In this document: positions 11,030 through 22,525 of the stretch, in pieces | Position numbering within the stretch: position 1 is the stretch's first letter | Layout: every line of letters begins with the position of its first letter | Assembly (NCBI GenBank): GCA_963575645.1 | Contig: OY754473.1 | Coordinates: 7,192,001-7,256,000 of the forward strand | From: Xanthostigma xanthostigma | Taxonomy: Eukaryota > Arthropoda > Insecta > Raphidioptera > Raphidiidae | Length of the DNA stretch: 64,000 nucleotides | Direction: 5' to 3' | Notes under the pieces: model-generated | Seen by the model: only the letters and a program-made list of their open reading frames with translations | Databases searched by the model: none | What the model was told of the DNA's origin: nothing | Position numbers and translations under genes: made by a program

Positions 11030-11700
11030 AATTCCAGCCAATTGGGCGACGGGACCATTCCAACTTCAAAAATGTTGACATTTGATTATAATAAAGAAAA
11101 TAAAATTTCTGATATCGCGTGAGGTGACGCGGGTAATGGCGAGTATTCAATATGATATTAACTATTCGTTGCCATGGTTACCTACATAGCATGTTCCGCG
11201 TCATGTAAAAATTAATCAAAGCATGCCTAACTAGTTTATTTCTGACAGATCCATAAAACAAAAGAGCGGATGATTTTTTTTTATTTTCAAAATATTTCCG
11301 AAACTATAAGTTTAGAAAAAAAAATTTTACAAAACTTTCTTGAAAAAATAAATAGAATAAATAAGTCGTTATGAAAAGTATTCCATTATTATATAAAAAA
11401 TACCGTTTTAGCATATATCTCTTCTGCGCATGCGCCGATTTTCCCCAAAAACAATAGGGCTCTTCATATTTGCATACCAAACATCCTCCCAAAATTTGGT
11501 TTCAATCCTCGCATCCGTTTGACCTGTATCGTGTTCACAGACTAACAGACGCACAGAGTTGTTTCAAAAAATATGTTTTTTGGATTCGGGGGACCTCAAA
11601 ATGGAAAGATATTGTAAAATTTTTGAAAAGTGATATTTGACCTAATCTAGTGCCATTCCCCACTTGTGGGTGGGAATGGTAAAACACCCTAATGTTTATA
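11030..11700 (+). mobile_element. Family F copy 1
   Basis: Starts AAATTCCAGCCAATTGGGCG and ends around CCATTCCCCACTTGTGGGTGGGAATGG, itself a small hairpin. It aligns with copies at 47580 and 53258, all in the same orientation, and with the fragment at 1-78. No long open frame. It may be the untranslated end of a retroelement or a MITE; the class is unresolved. Confidence 0.7.
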
Positions 11701-12255
11701 CATCGATTGAAAAAATTGAAAATGGAAACGGCTGGAAATAAAAAATCCATCCGATCGCTAAGCCCGGTCCTGGCTGTCCAATAGCACGCGACAAGTCCGG
11801 AATAAATATACCAAACAAAACCGTCCGTCGTATTGTGGAAAAAGGGAACTGTAGTAACTACATTATGTTGATGAAACATCCCTTTTCGTTAAACAGAAGT
11901 ACCAACTTTCAGACGTGTACACATGTAGACGCATTTCCAGTAAATGTGTCGTCGCGTTACGACAAAAGAAACAAAAGTTTCCAAATGGCTTTTTGTCCCT
12001 CGTTCGCGGGGACCTCGGTTGATCATTTTCTCGCTGACGCTAGATAAATGGCGTTGGGGTTTTTTTTTTACAACCGGCTCATCCTGGAATACTAAAGACA
12101 CGGCGAATAAAACTATAAGCATGTTTAAAGTTTTTGCGCGTCTATATTTTATTTCTCGATAACATCCCAAAATCGATTTGAACAAAATTCGGTATCGAAA
12201 AGCAATACTAATTATAAAACTGTACAAGCAATTTGCCTGTAAGTCTTTTTCTTTG
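11701..12255. other. No gene supported
   Basis: Mixed-composition sequence with overlapping short frames on both strands and no recognised domain. Confidence 0.35.
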
Positions 12256-12736
12256 CCTGACCCTGTGCGTGCTTTTCTCGAAAACGGCCCTAACGATTTG
12301 GATGAAATTTACTGAAAAGGGATTTTGAGGGGCAAAAAATCGTTTTAGCTAGGTCTCATCTCTCGAAAAAATCGTTTTCTTATAAATTTTATCATTATAA
12401 AAATCAATTTTTTGACGTATGAAAATACTTAAATATTGTAAGTAGGTTTTGGAATTTTATATAAACAATGAAACAATTGTTTTCAAAATATTATGACAGT
12501 TAATCTTTGAGACTTAAAATAAATACGAAAGAAAGAAAGTTGAAAAAAATAATTATTATTATAGGTGGTGAGTAATTTTAATAAATAAAATTAACCTAAA
12601 TTTGAAGCGAAAGATGCAATATCATAGATTCGAATTATTATAATTATTATATGTAGAATTTAGGTTATGTATTACGGAATACGTTATCACGTAAAACTAT
12701 CGTCCGTAAACCGACTTTACAGACAACCAATTTTTT
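12256..12736 (-). mobile_element. Family Z copy 3 (variant interior)
   Basis: Minus-strand copy whose left terminus (TTGGTTGTCTGTAAAG when read on minus) lies at ~12735. The interior differs from copies 1, 2 and 7 but matches 50160-50640, so Z has at least two interior types. The terminal CATGCAGCCGG..ATCACGTCAAAAA part is missing. Confidence 0.7.
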
Positions 12737-13090
12737 GATAAAAAAACTTTCGATTAACTTGAAAGGATGTTTTCTATTGACTGGAACAACTCAGACTGCA
12801 GATTTTCTGGTTATGGTAATTATATTGGGATCCATCGTCCTTTTATATCTTTCCCGACGCGTTAAATTTCAGTTAGGGTCTCCGTGACATTTTTTTTTTT
12901 CAGATATTTGTTTGTTTAATTTTTTTGCAATGCAAATTTCGACATTTCTTAATCACGTGACGCATTCACAGCTAACTTCAGTATTGTTTTTCAATGTTGA
13001 AATTTGCAATGTTTTAGTAAACCTTTTTGCGTCCGAACATATTTTCAATATTTCTGTGAGATATTGAAAATACGTTCCCTTTGAAATAGT
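12737..13090. other. No feature seen
   Basis: AT-rich; no coding or repeat structure recognised. Confidence 0.4.
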
Positions 13091-13640
13091 ATCACCAAAA
13101 AATACACTGGGGCGCGTCTAGGGGTTTTGGGAAGCAGTCAGTGTGCGTTGCGGACTGCTCTGCAGGGTTCGGTATCCGGTCTCGTTAGCATAGCTCCCCG
13201 TTCTTGTGAGACCATCGCAGCTTTCGCGTTAGCTTAGCTGGTTTTTTGAACGCACAAGGTCCTTGCGCGGTTTGTAGGTATCTCTAGGACAGGACCTAGG
13301 GTTGGACCACTGGCTCGCGTAAGTAGGAGGCCTTGGGTCATGTAAGCAACAGCCATAATTGATCCAGGGGCGGAGGTGGTCCGAGTAGGGCTCGATTATT
13401 AAAGTGAACACTATACACACACTACAGCAAACAGATTCCTCCGTGAGAGCGTGAAGGACCCCTTCAGTGCGGGGGTTCCAACAAAGGTGGAGGGACAGTT
13501 CGAGCCCTCTGCCCAACTACCAGCGGTGATAGAGAACAAATTGTGATCTATCCAACCTTATTCGGGGAGTTCCAGCGGTGGCAGGTAGACAAATTGTTGC
13601 CTGACCCAACTGGAGGAAAAATAAAATAAATAAAAATTTT
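13091..13640 (+). mobile_element. GC-rich retroelement-like segment with A-rich tail
   Basis: About 520 bp of GC-rich sequence, sharply different from its flanks, ends in GGAGGAAAAATAAAATAAATAAAAA. Just before that tail lie two matching hairpins (13520-13557 and 13572-13610). GC-rich body, structured 3' end and A-rich tail suggest the end of a non-LTR retrotransposon or a retroposed RNA, on the plus strand. No reverse transcriptase or open frame is seen. Confidence 0.4.
13520..13610 (+). ncRNA. Twin RNA hairpins with shared loop
   Basis: Hairpin 1: CCAGCGGT, stem GATAGA/TCTATC, loop containing ACAAATTGT, then CCAAC. Hairpin 2: CCAGCGGT, stem CAGG/CCTG, loop again with ACAAATTGT, then CCCAAC. 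Flanks and loop are conserved while stem bases differ but still pair. That pattern suggests selected RNA structure, perhaps protein or reverse-transcriptase recognition. Confidence 0.4.
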
Positions 13641-14109
13641 TATCAGTTCTCTCTTTAAGAGAACTTGCAATTAATATTTCGGCTTTGTTGTAATATTTCA
13701 ATGAGAATCATTTTTTTTTTCACTAATTGACAATATGATGTAGTAGCTTATTAATGGGTCTATAAATACGCTACTAAATAAGTCATCAGCTAATAGTAGG
13801 TAAAACTAGTTTCCAAATTATTCATGATTGATTATGATATGTCAATTTTTCCTTCAGCCTTTTTTTCAGCAGAACAGAGGGACAAATCACCGTCCTCTGT
13901 TCCAACGATCTTTTTAAAGATTTTGATTTTTTATATCGCGATTTCTTTTTTATTCAAATGAATTTAATATTTTTTGCATACATTTTTAAAAGTTAGTTTA
14001 ATGGTTTTTAACTTCTCTTTTGATATATTTTATTTATTATAAATGAAGCTACATTTTTTAGATGGGTAGTACATATTTTTTAATTCTGATATAAGTATAG
14101 TTTAATGTT

Positions 14110-14340
14110 GTAAGTCAAGTCAGTTTTTAAATTCGTAGGCTCGTAGGTCGTCGCATTTTCCGCATATGAATCGCGCGCGTCAGTTCCCCGTGGGCCCTTC
14201 CAAAGGGCCCGATAAAAACCCGATCCCACACTGTGCATGATTTTTGGTATTGTAAATTTGTAAAATCTCCCCCGGGCACAACTCGCAGTTGTAGTTTAAA
14301 ACACTGTGAGACTGTCTCCCGGGGGCGCAGGGCATAAAAT
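14110..14340. other. GC-rich island with two inverted motifs
   Basis: Contains a tight hairpin GGGCCCTT/AAGGGCCC (~14200) and a wider pair CTCCCCCGGG / CCCGGGGG (~14270 and ~14320). No coding match. Possibly a retroelement fragment. Confidence 0.3.
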
Positions 14341-14611
14341 TGATTATTTACTAATTACTAAATATTAAATGGCTCTATTAGTGAGCATGTTAATTGTTGA
14401 ATTTTATGATTATTTATGTACTTGAAAAATAATTATTTTCCAGGTTTACTAAAGTATTTCAGTGAAAAATCTGATAACGTTTAATATAGCTTTTTTTTAT
14501 CCAATTACTATATTGTGATAAATGAAAATATCGGTTTTAAAAAAATAACGTAAAAATATGATTTTAAAAATTCTTCCAAGAAATGAGTGATACAATGAAA
14601 GTTGCTTTAAC

Positions 14612-15130
14612 AATTTTTTTTATTCAACTCATGCGCGTTATTCATGTTTTATCATGCCTAAAAACCGAACCCTAAATAGCCATTTACCGACTGGTGACAA
14701 TTACTTGTCATAACTCAATGAAGATTCCTACTAGCTCGGCCATTGTGGAGTAATGAAAATAAACGTAACTATTTTCTGAGTCGTAACGAAATAGTAGGTA
14801 ACAACAACTCCGTTGTTACCCATTGAGACTAAAATTGAGAGGCCGAATGTTTTCGACATGGAGTTTATTCATAACCGGCTAACCTCAAACCAAAACATTG
14901 AATCGTGCTGTTTGGTGCTGTTAGTATTGACAGTTTTTTTTATAAAGAAATAAATAGATATTTACAACATCTCATTATAATTAAAACATGAATAACGCGC
15001 AATTGTTGAATAAAATTATGGGCGCAACTTGTAGGCTAAGTCATGACCTGTCATCGCGCTGACACGCCATGAATGACTTAGACTACTAGTTACGCCAATA
15101 ACTATTATTTAATGGTTTGTTCGGTTTTTA
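14612..15130. mobile_element. MITE cluster with interlocking inverted repeats
   Basis: An outer pair TAAAAACCGAAC (14659) / GTTCGGTTTTTA (ends 15130) brackets ~470 bp. A second pair, TTATTCAACTCATGCGCG..ATTCATGTTTTA at 14620-14650 and its complement at 14984-15013, interlocks with the first. A third hairpin, GGGCGCAACTTGTAGGCTAA / its complement at 15017-15112, lies inside. Two or more MITEs nested in each other explain this best. Confidence 0.6.
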
Positions 15131-15182
15131 ACATATTCGGAGAATTTACTGTTTTGACCATCAAAAAATTAATCTGAAAAAA

Positions 15183-16698
15183 TGAGTTGTATAGAATCAA
15201 AACTTACATTCTCCAACATAAGTGAATTTTGGGAAATGACGAAAAACTTCTACTGACCCTATTATAAACGCAATTGTTATAACAATAAGTCATAAAATAG
15301 AGAAAAAAATACTAATTTAAATGGTACTAATAAATAACAAGTTTAGAATATGCAAATATAAAATTTTTTATGTTTTTGTTTGGATAATGTGAGTTTTGAA
15401 AACCACATCTGGAGAATGTGATTTTTGTAACAACCGTCCGAAGAGAATGTCAGTTTTGAAACTCACATCTGGAATGTTTTGGGTTTTTACTGCAATTATC
15501 TAGTATATTTTAAAGTGGCTAATAAAATTACAAGTCTATTTATGTATAATAATAATTATTATTATATATTTTTACCTGTTCTAAGGACATAGGTAACAAA
15601 AACATTGAAATAATACAACTGAAAATATTATTATAGTATCAAAATAATAAACAATACATAATTCTATGAAAAAAAAATTAAACTCTTAAATCTACAGTCT
15701 CTTCTTGTGGTTCACAAATTTCATTTTCAGTTGTTTCTTCTGGTGTGTCATCAGCATCATCCATAACGGATTTCTTTCGTGCGGCATACAAATGTATTTT
15801 TCGATTACCACCTCTTTTCTCAGTGGGCAACTGACCGGTTTCATAAAATTTTTTTGATAATAGATTTATGCGAAATCTGGAAATATCCAGGATATTTAAA
15901 AATGTATTTAAGCATACAGGAATAAAGCGCATTTGCGCATCAGGCACAAAATATTTGCTGTGGCAGTCTGGTGTGTTGTAGCTATTATTTTTTGGTCGAC
16001 GCCTGTTCTTAGGCTTTGTTTCGATGTATTTTAGCAAAAATTTGTCTTGTTCTATTTTGCTCTTTGAACAATAAAAGTTCTGATGAAACTTAAGAATTTC
16101 ATGCATTTTTAAAGTTTTACACCGTAGTGACCCATCTAAATGTTTGCACTTGGGAGGTTGAGGGAGATTTTTCGCAGAATGCCTATATTATTAAATGCAT
16201 ATAATGCTATTAGTATTATAATAGTATATAGTTAATACAACACAGAAAATTAAGAATTGAAACGAACCTTTTCACTTTTTCTTTGCGGCATATCCACTCT
16301 TCAGGATTCCTTCTAGATTTTCTTGTTCTAGCGCCTTTACTACACGGACTAACACTAATTTCCATTTTAATAATGAGTAATAAATAATAATATTGTTACA
16401 AATTGTATTATTGTTCCTATATTTTAACTTAACAAAAGAACTCACAGTGTGTAAACAGACAGAATGAACAATACCGCGCAATGCACTAGTTCAGAGTCAT
16501 CACAATATCCTCGCAGGTGGAGAATGTGAGTTTTGAAACTAATTTCAATTTTTAAACCACTATTATCATAGGAGAATGTTAGTTTTGTCAGGATTTTATT
16601 TTACATACGTGTAGATTTCAAATTTTTCTACAAGATGACACTACTAACTCAATTTCGATAAAAAGTGGAGAATGTGAGTTTTGATTCTATACAACTCA
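15183..16698 (-). mobile_element. Family W: 1.5-kb TIR DNA transposon carrying a gene
   Basis: Terminal inverted repeats of 34 bp: TGAGTTGTATAGAATCAAAA followed by CTTACATTCTCCAA on the left and the complement of CTCACATTCTCCAC on the right, with two mismatches. The motif GGAGAATGTGAGTTTTG and variants recur just inside both ends (about 15394-15470, 16509-16545, 16570, 16665), as expected for transposase binding sites. The interior holds a two-exon gene on the minus strand. No clear target duplication is seen. Confidence 0.8.
15678..16365 (-). CDS. Two-exon, 200-aa transposase-like DNA-binding protein
   Basis: Exon 1 is 16365-16268 and exon 2 is 16182-15678, with a stop at 15680-15678. The 85-bp intron has a GT donor (AAG|GTTCGT) and an AG acceptor (AATATAG|GC) and the frame is preserved. 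Residues 1-33 hold a basic RKSRRNPEEW motif. A Cys/His-containing stretch (KCKHLDGSLRCKTL) is at about 43-56, an FLLKYIETKPKNRRRPKN motif at about 80-97, a PVCLNTFLNILDISRFRINL segment at about 119-138, and GQLPTEKRGGNRK at about 148-160. The tail after residue 170 is acidic. This order matches the N-terminal DNA-binding region of a large insect transposase-derived family (arginine-rich R-NP--W, Cys-rich zinc-binding segment, VC--TFL-ILDI helix, E-RGG). The DDE catalytic region is missing: the frame passes straight from N-terminal region to acidic tail. It is intact and lies inside the family W element, so a transposition repressor or non-autonomous remnant is likely; host recruitment is possible. 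Confidence 0.7.
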
Positions 16699-17189
16699 AA
16701 TGTACAATCGGATTTATTCATCGTGAGAAATTATAAATATTTTGGAAATCAAGCCTCGCAAAGTAAGTATTTTTACATTTTTTTTTTTTTTTTATTATTA
16801 CATTTCAACACGACTAATACTATATTTTTAGGAAATCTTTGAGTGATCGAAAAAATTGAATTCGACTGCAGCTGAAGTCGCAATAAGTTTATTTCAACTA
16901 TAAAACTGATGACGTACACATTTTTTTGAAAAAGGGTTTTTGATTGAAGAAACTTTTCACAGAGCTCCCGATAAATAAATCAGCGGTAATTATATTATCA
17001 ACCTTTTTTCAACATTCGCAATGATTATTATTTGTATAGAATGTAATAAAAAATAATGCCTAAATTGACGTCTAAATAATTTTTAGTGTGTTATAAAAAT
17101 AATAGTATTATGTATCTAGAAGGTAACAAAAGTTATTATGTCACGAGTTGGCGTTGTGCTCTGATATTACACACCGAGTGTAATCTTAG
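16699..17189. other. No feature seen
   Basis: AT-rich sequence with a poly-T run near 16779-16794; no coding. Confidence 0.4.
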
Positions 17190-17745
17190 AGAGTCGGTGG
17201 AGTAGTGATGTGTCGCTCCTGAACGAGTCTCGGAGCGGAGCGAGTCGCTCTTTTTTTTGTGAATGACTCATTCCGTGCGCCATATTGCTCTGTGCTGTTG
17301 CTGTACTGTTGCATTCGCACATTTGCAGAGCGCACACGGCACAGGCCACAGAGGCACTAGTGAACTTTCCACGTACGGAGTTATCTTTGTTGAATGACAC
17401 ACTGTAAGTGCAATAGTACTAAGCTTACAGTGACTTAAACCATTCACGTTGACGTCGTTGACAAAGATATAATATTGTAACAATAAACATTATTATTGTT
17501 AAGCTTTTATTACCTATACTTTATAGTTTATTATGCGAATCATATTAAAATGAGCTCAGAGCTGAGTGTGTGTATTGTGCTGCGCAATGCTACGTGACTC
17601 ATGAGCATGCATGATGACAGTTCACACCTCTGCAGTCTGCACTCTTGTGTAGCGCGTACTGTCTAGTGTCGCTCCTTTGAACGGCGACTCTTTTTAGTGA
17701 ACCGAGCGCACGGAGCCAGCTCCCAATAAAGAGTCATGTGGACAC
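17190..17745 (+). mobile_element. Family S copy 1, non-autonomous TIR-type element
   Basis: Aligns inversely over ~550 bp with 41893-42548. Both ends are rich in GAGTCGCTC / GAACGACTC motifs (GTGTCGCTCCTGAACGAG at the left; GTGTCGCTCC and GGCGACTCTTT at the right), giving inverted ends. The middle includes AAGCTTACAGTGACTTAAAC and GACAAAGATATAATATTG, conserved in both copies. No coding. The end motifs recall hAT-type MITEs; this is a guess. Confidence 0.65.
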
Positions 17746-18050
17746 ATCCACTACGGTGGGAGAGTGGGTTATTCTATGAGATTGTCTATCAGCTGACGAT
17801 GGCTATATTATATAACATAACGTGCGGGATTATTGAATTAACTCGCTCGGTTTTCTTTGACATGCGCGCTTAAATTGACTTCGCGGTTTACTCTGAAAGC
17901 TACGGCAATACCCAAAGGGTTATCGTATTCTATTTTCGGTACTCTGTGCACTCTGAACCCGATGTTGGTTTACGCGTTCTCATTCAACGTGCAGAGAACA
18001 ATACTATACGTCGATGACCTCACTAAATACAGGGTGTCCCACGACATGAC
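17746..18050. other. No gene supported
   Basis: An open frame enters this stretch from 17857 but has no recognised domain, and its 3' third lies inside the inverted repeat at 18051. Confidence 0.35.
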
Positions 18051-18526
18051 TGCCATAGCCTGGGACTGTGTTGCTGGGGTGATTTCAAGTCGCAAATGTC
18101 TAATGAACATATACCCGGAACGCTATCCTAACTGAGTTAGAAGCATTTGAAATTTTAAATAAGCCCACTAATGCAGGTATTAGGTTCGGCTGTTGGTTTT
18201 GTTATTATTAAAAATCAGGTGGCTGTGAATCACCATTAGTATTTATTCGTGCTGATCCTAAGACTCTTCGCAGAGCTACCACTTCAATTCTAAGAACAGC
18301 TAGACTATGTATACAGCAACTGGGTGAACATTTTGAGCAACTAATTCAATAAAGCGATTTATTTTTAAATGGTTTTTAAATTAGTAGGCAATTCCTACTA
18401 CTACTTATCTAAAATGTCAAATGCTTCTATAGCTCAGTTAGGATAGCGGTCCGGGTATATGTTCATTAGACATTTTTGACTTGAAATCACCCCAGCAACA
18501 CAGTCCCAGCCTATGGCAGTTTAGTT
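18051..18526. mobile_element. Inverted pair of ~98-bp tRNA-promoter-like arms
   Basis: The right arm (from 18418) starts GCTTCTATAGCTCAGTTAGG then ATAGCGG, an A-box-like tRNA start, and continues with GGTATATGTTCATTAGACAT and TGACTTGAAATCACCCCAGC. The left arm (ending ~18158) is its reverse complement with a handful of differences. A ~255-bp unique spacer separates them. No B box follows, so only a 5' tRNA-like segment is present. Confidence 0.65.
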
Positions 18527-19622
18527 CACTTTTCCGTGATTCAGAACTGCGTTTTACTATTTTTAGTTTATGGGAAATCAATATAATTCAGTACAAATTA
18601 AAATTCAAAAGCGTGCGTCGCGATATGAAACTGTCTCCGGGTCGTAAAATTCCCTAATTCTGCAACGCGGTCGTAAAACACCAGTTTACGTACAATGGGA
18701 ACATCTACTTCACGCCGTTATAATATATTACCTACATAGGGAAAGCTACGTATACAATAACACAGTACAGTGACTCACAGAAACGAACGAAAGAAATAAT
18801 TCCCGTTTTTTGGGTCCTCAAATGATACTTATCTATAGGCTGTGTGCACGAAGCCTACTAGCGCCACTAGTGGGCAATAGAGAATTATTGAACTCACTTT
18901 TTATGGAAATCGCGACATGTTTCTAAGGAGATAAGCCAAACACTTTAGTTGGCCATGATATGTCAAAAAAAATGTACCTAATAAGGAAAACTGCTGTTAA
19001 TTTGTTTACACTGACAGCGGAATGTCAAATTAGGGCGCCAATGGTCTTTATTTTACTTAAATCGCCATCAGCGCAACAGCCCGGAACACAACAAGCATTT
19101 CCAGATCGCTTAGTTTTCCTATGTTTTCTTTGTAATTAAAAAACTTAATAAAATTATAACTATTTTCACTTGTAATAAACATTGCTCACTGACATACGGA
19201 AAATTTGAGTTTGAAGTTTCCCCTAGTGCTCACCACAAACGCTCGCATCGAAAAATTTGTAACTCCGCCTCCCTGCATATAGTCCATAGACTGTTTTGAA
19301 TCATTCATATTTTATAGAATGAGAAACATTTCAATGGGGAATAGACTGTTGTTGATTTATTTCGTCCGTAAGAATAAATTATGCGAGCCACTGTTCATAC
19401 GCTACGTACATACGTTACTCTACGTGTTGAACAAGGAGTATAGATCCACACTGGAATGTATAATAAACTTGCAAATGGCTGCCATAAATGCTTTCACACT
19501 TCTATGAATGATTTATTACAGTTGTTATTGCTCATTGTTTGCTTTTAACCTAACTTTAAATGTTAAAGTAGGTTTTTTTTAAAAAAAAGGGGAGCCAACT
19601 AATTAGCTCAATAATTTTGAGA
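18527..19622. other. No feature seen
   Basis: About 1.1 kb without a supportable gene or clear repeat. Confidence 0.4.
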
Positions 19623-20123
19623 CTAGAGTGACCTGTGCGAATTATTCGCACTAAATAAGTATAATAATTATCACTTTACAAAATTATTTTCTAAATATGA
19701 TTGCAGGTATTCAATTCGTTTCTAATTTTGCACACTGCTTATAACGTTCTTCTTTTTGTTGTATTACAATATGAAGCTCAGATGACAGATCGAAGAAATA
19801 TTTTACTAAAATTGTCATATAGAGGCGCAAGTAGCAAAAGCGTTGAGCTAAGCCGTCAGATGGCAGTATGCAGTATTGTGTCTGTTGTATTACAATATGA
19901 AGGTCAGATGACAGGTTGAAGTGTTGACGTTGTTTGAAAATTAAAGCCGTCAGATGGCATACGTTGTTCAGCGTTGCTGTATTTTAATTAATTTACAAAA
20001 ACAAAAGCAAAGTAGAGCAAGCAATTATCTGTAAAATGATATATAATTTATGTGGAGAAATTGTGAGGTTTTTTCTAAAAAGGGAGGCAAACATCTTTAA
20101 CCTTAGCGTATTAATATATATGA
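19623..20123 (-). mobile_element. Helitron-like element B, copy 2
   Basis: Minus-strand copy. The 3' end is CTAG at 19623-19626 with the GTGCGAATTATTCGCAC palindrome next to it; the 5' TCATATATATTAATACGC ends at 20123. It is ~90 bp shorter than copies 3 and 4 through loss of one internal GCCGTCAGATGGCA segment. Confidence 0.8.
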
Positions 20124-20245
20124 TTATCTAGCTGTCTTGTTTGTTTAATTTTCTTTGTGTAAAGTGGTTATCGATTTATTTATAAGTCTTGTTATTTATG
20201 AACATAAATCCACTTTCTTTAGAGTGGCTTGGTTAGGGTGCAATT

Positions 20246-20330
20246 CATCAAAAATTTCTGCCGCTAGTATTTCCCGATCATTTAGCTCTAACAAAACCTA
20301 AAAACGAAGCGGCAGAAATTTATTTTTAAA
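20246..20330. repeat. Hairpin with AAATTTCTGCCGCT arms
   Basis: AAATTTCTGCCGCT at ~20252 is repeated inverted as AGCGGCAGAAATTT at ~20309, separated by ~40 bp. Possibly the end structure of an unrecognised element. Confidence 0.5.
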
Positions 20331-20904
20331 TTTTAACCATTTTTTACCATCTTTAACATTTTCTATCCCCCTTATCTTAAAACGGGTTCGGATTCCGCCT
20401 ATATATCATATAAGACAAAATGCTCTAAATTATTTAAATAGTTTATGTACCAGGCGGCAGAAACGACATGTTTTGTTTGCGCGTCAGCCACCTAACTATA
20501 TTATAAACTTATGGTAAATACACTAAAAACGACATCGCTACACGCTCGGCTTTTCTCCAGCTCAAAATCTTGTTCATCCCTGCAATGTGCGTCGACGTCT
20601 CTCGGCATTATTTTTTTTTTTTTGTACAGAGAAAAAAAGAAACTGTGACAAAACCGACGCAATAAATTATTAAAACCGGAAGCTGAACTCGCCGGTGAAT
20701 TATAAATAAAAACCAACAAAAGTTTGACTACTGCTTATGTGATTTGCGGCGTAAAAAACTTACAAGCTATGCGACTTGTGTCGCGTCTTTAAAAGGAAAA
20801 CTCTTTCATTAGCCATCTACTGGGCGTTTTTTTAAAAACTTTTGACGTTTTTTTATCATCGATTTTTTATGTGAAAATGAACATCATTTGTCTGATTTTT
20901 TTAA

Positions 20905-21618
20905 AGGAAGTTGACGCGTTACAGTCCCAATCAAAAGTAAGTCGAATTCTAAATGGGAACTTTTTCATAATAAATTTTTACAAAAGGTTATAAGTCGATG
21001 ATACCAATACCTAAGTTATTGTCATAAAGGCATAAATAAATAATTTTTTTTCATATTGATTAATTATTTCAGTATTTTACTTAATGGACTAACTTTTGAA
21101 TTTTTTGTATAAAGTTAGGCTAGAAAAAATAAATGTATGTAAATATCTGTATTTTACATATTTTTTGCAGTAAATAATAAAAAAAGAAATTAGAAGTAAT
21201 AAAAATTCAAATTAAATCATTAAAAAGTTGAAAATTCAGTTAAAATTGTTAAAATTGTCAAGAATAAAAGTCCATAATCGAAAAGTGCTAAGGTTTAATA
21301 ATTTTTTTTATTGATTAAAAGTCTCCTAATTAATTTGGAAAAAATATTAAAATATGCGTAAGACATCGATGCTTTACATAGTTAGTTTTCGGAACTGCTG
21401 ACATTATTTGGTTATTTACAAAAAATTAAAATGTACCGTTTGCATGCTAGGTTGACATATTTTCCATAGGACTAGATGTGAAAGTTTTTTTTAATTTTTA
21501 ATTTTATAAATCTCTTAATGATTTTGGATTTTTTACAAAAAATTTTGTCATAAAAAAATCTATTAAAAAAACTTTATTTCAGATTATTTTCATTATCGTC
21601 GTAAAACGGCTCAACCCC
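20905..21618 (+). mobile_element. Family J, TTAA-flanked MITE copy 1
   Basis: A 714-bp element flanked by TTAA at 20901 and 21619. Ends are related inverted motifs: AGGAAGTTGACGCGTTAC and CGTAAAACGGCTCAACCCC. It aligns with 44687-45357 and, inverted, with 51013-51899. No coding. The TTAA target suggests piggyBac-type mobilisation, but the termini do not obviously match known piggyBac ends. Confidence 0.75.
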
Positions 21619-21622
21619 TTAA

Positions 21623-22525
21623 ATTTAGCTTGTAGTTTTTTTTTTTTTGAAAATCACTAATGATCTTTTTAATGAGCGTTTTAGTAGAAAACTACGCGCC
21701 GAATTAAAGAAAAGTCCGGAACAAAATGTTTTTTTATCACAAAAAACAATATCCAACCATAAAAAATGGGGGTTACCGCATTTTAACAAAAACAAAGATC
21801 ACTCTTCTTCCTGCTGAGGGGTGAGGTGGTGGGGATGTGTAAATTGGGCCTTTGTATCTCGTACTTAAAATTGGTTAGAATGAATCTTAACCTCTGCAAG
21901 TCGAACATTCCCTTACAAAATCGAAAACTCTATAACCCAATTTTTTTTACATCTCCCTCGACTTACTTCTACGGTATTAAATAAAAACCGCATTAAAATC
22001 CGTTCAGTAGCTCTAGAGACAGACACCTAGCGAGATTTCTTTTCTTATTGCGTTTTGAAATATCCCGGATCCCTTCACGGTCTCGGGTCCGTCTGACTAC
22101 AGCGCGATTGATTTTAAAAAGTCAAAAAAAAATTCGTACGCCCATGCAATTTCTATTTGTACATGATTAGTGTCCTTTTATAATCCCAGAGGTGAAAAAT
22201 TCAAAATATTTTATTCAGCATGTAGTATTGACGTATGACATTCCGGCGTCGGGATATGCGAAGTGCTGAAGAAAAGCTGAAGATTTGTTGAATAATGTCG
22301 GATGTCAAAGAGGTCAGGTCAACGATTTCCTGTTCCGGTTTCCAATACAAACAGTTCTGTTATATTCGAACAGAATATGCCGTATAGATGAATGGCTGAC
22401 GAACAGAGACCCTTTAATAAAAGACTAGACACCAGATAAAAATCAGTAATTTGTTCCCTTTATTACATCAAAAAGAGAAATAGAAACAACAACAACGTTC
22501 CCGTTTCTCTCTTTTGACAAGCTTT
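21623..22525. other. No gene; repeat-like phrases
   Basis: Contains AAAATCCGTTCAGTAGCTC near 21993, a phrase common in dispersed insect repeats. No coding supported. Confidence 0.35.

Noticed and set aside
17857-18135. 92-codon frame near tRNA-like arms
   Set aside because: Its last third is the inverted tRNA-like repeat, and the rest matches no family known to me.
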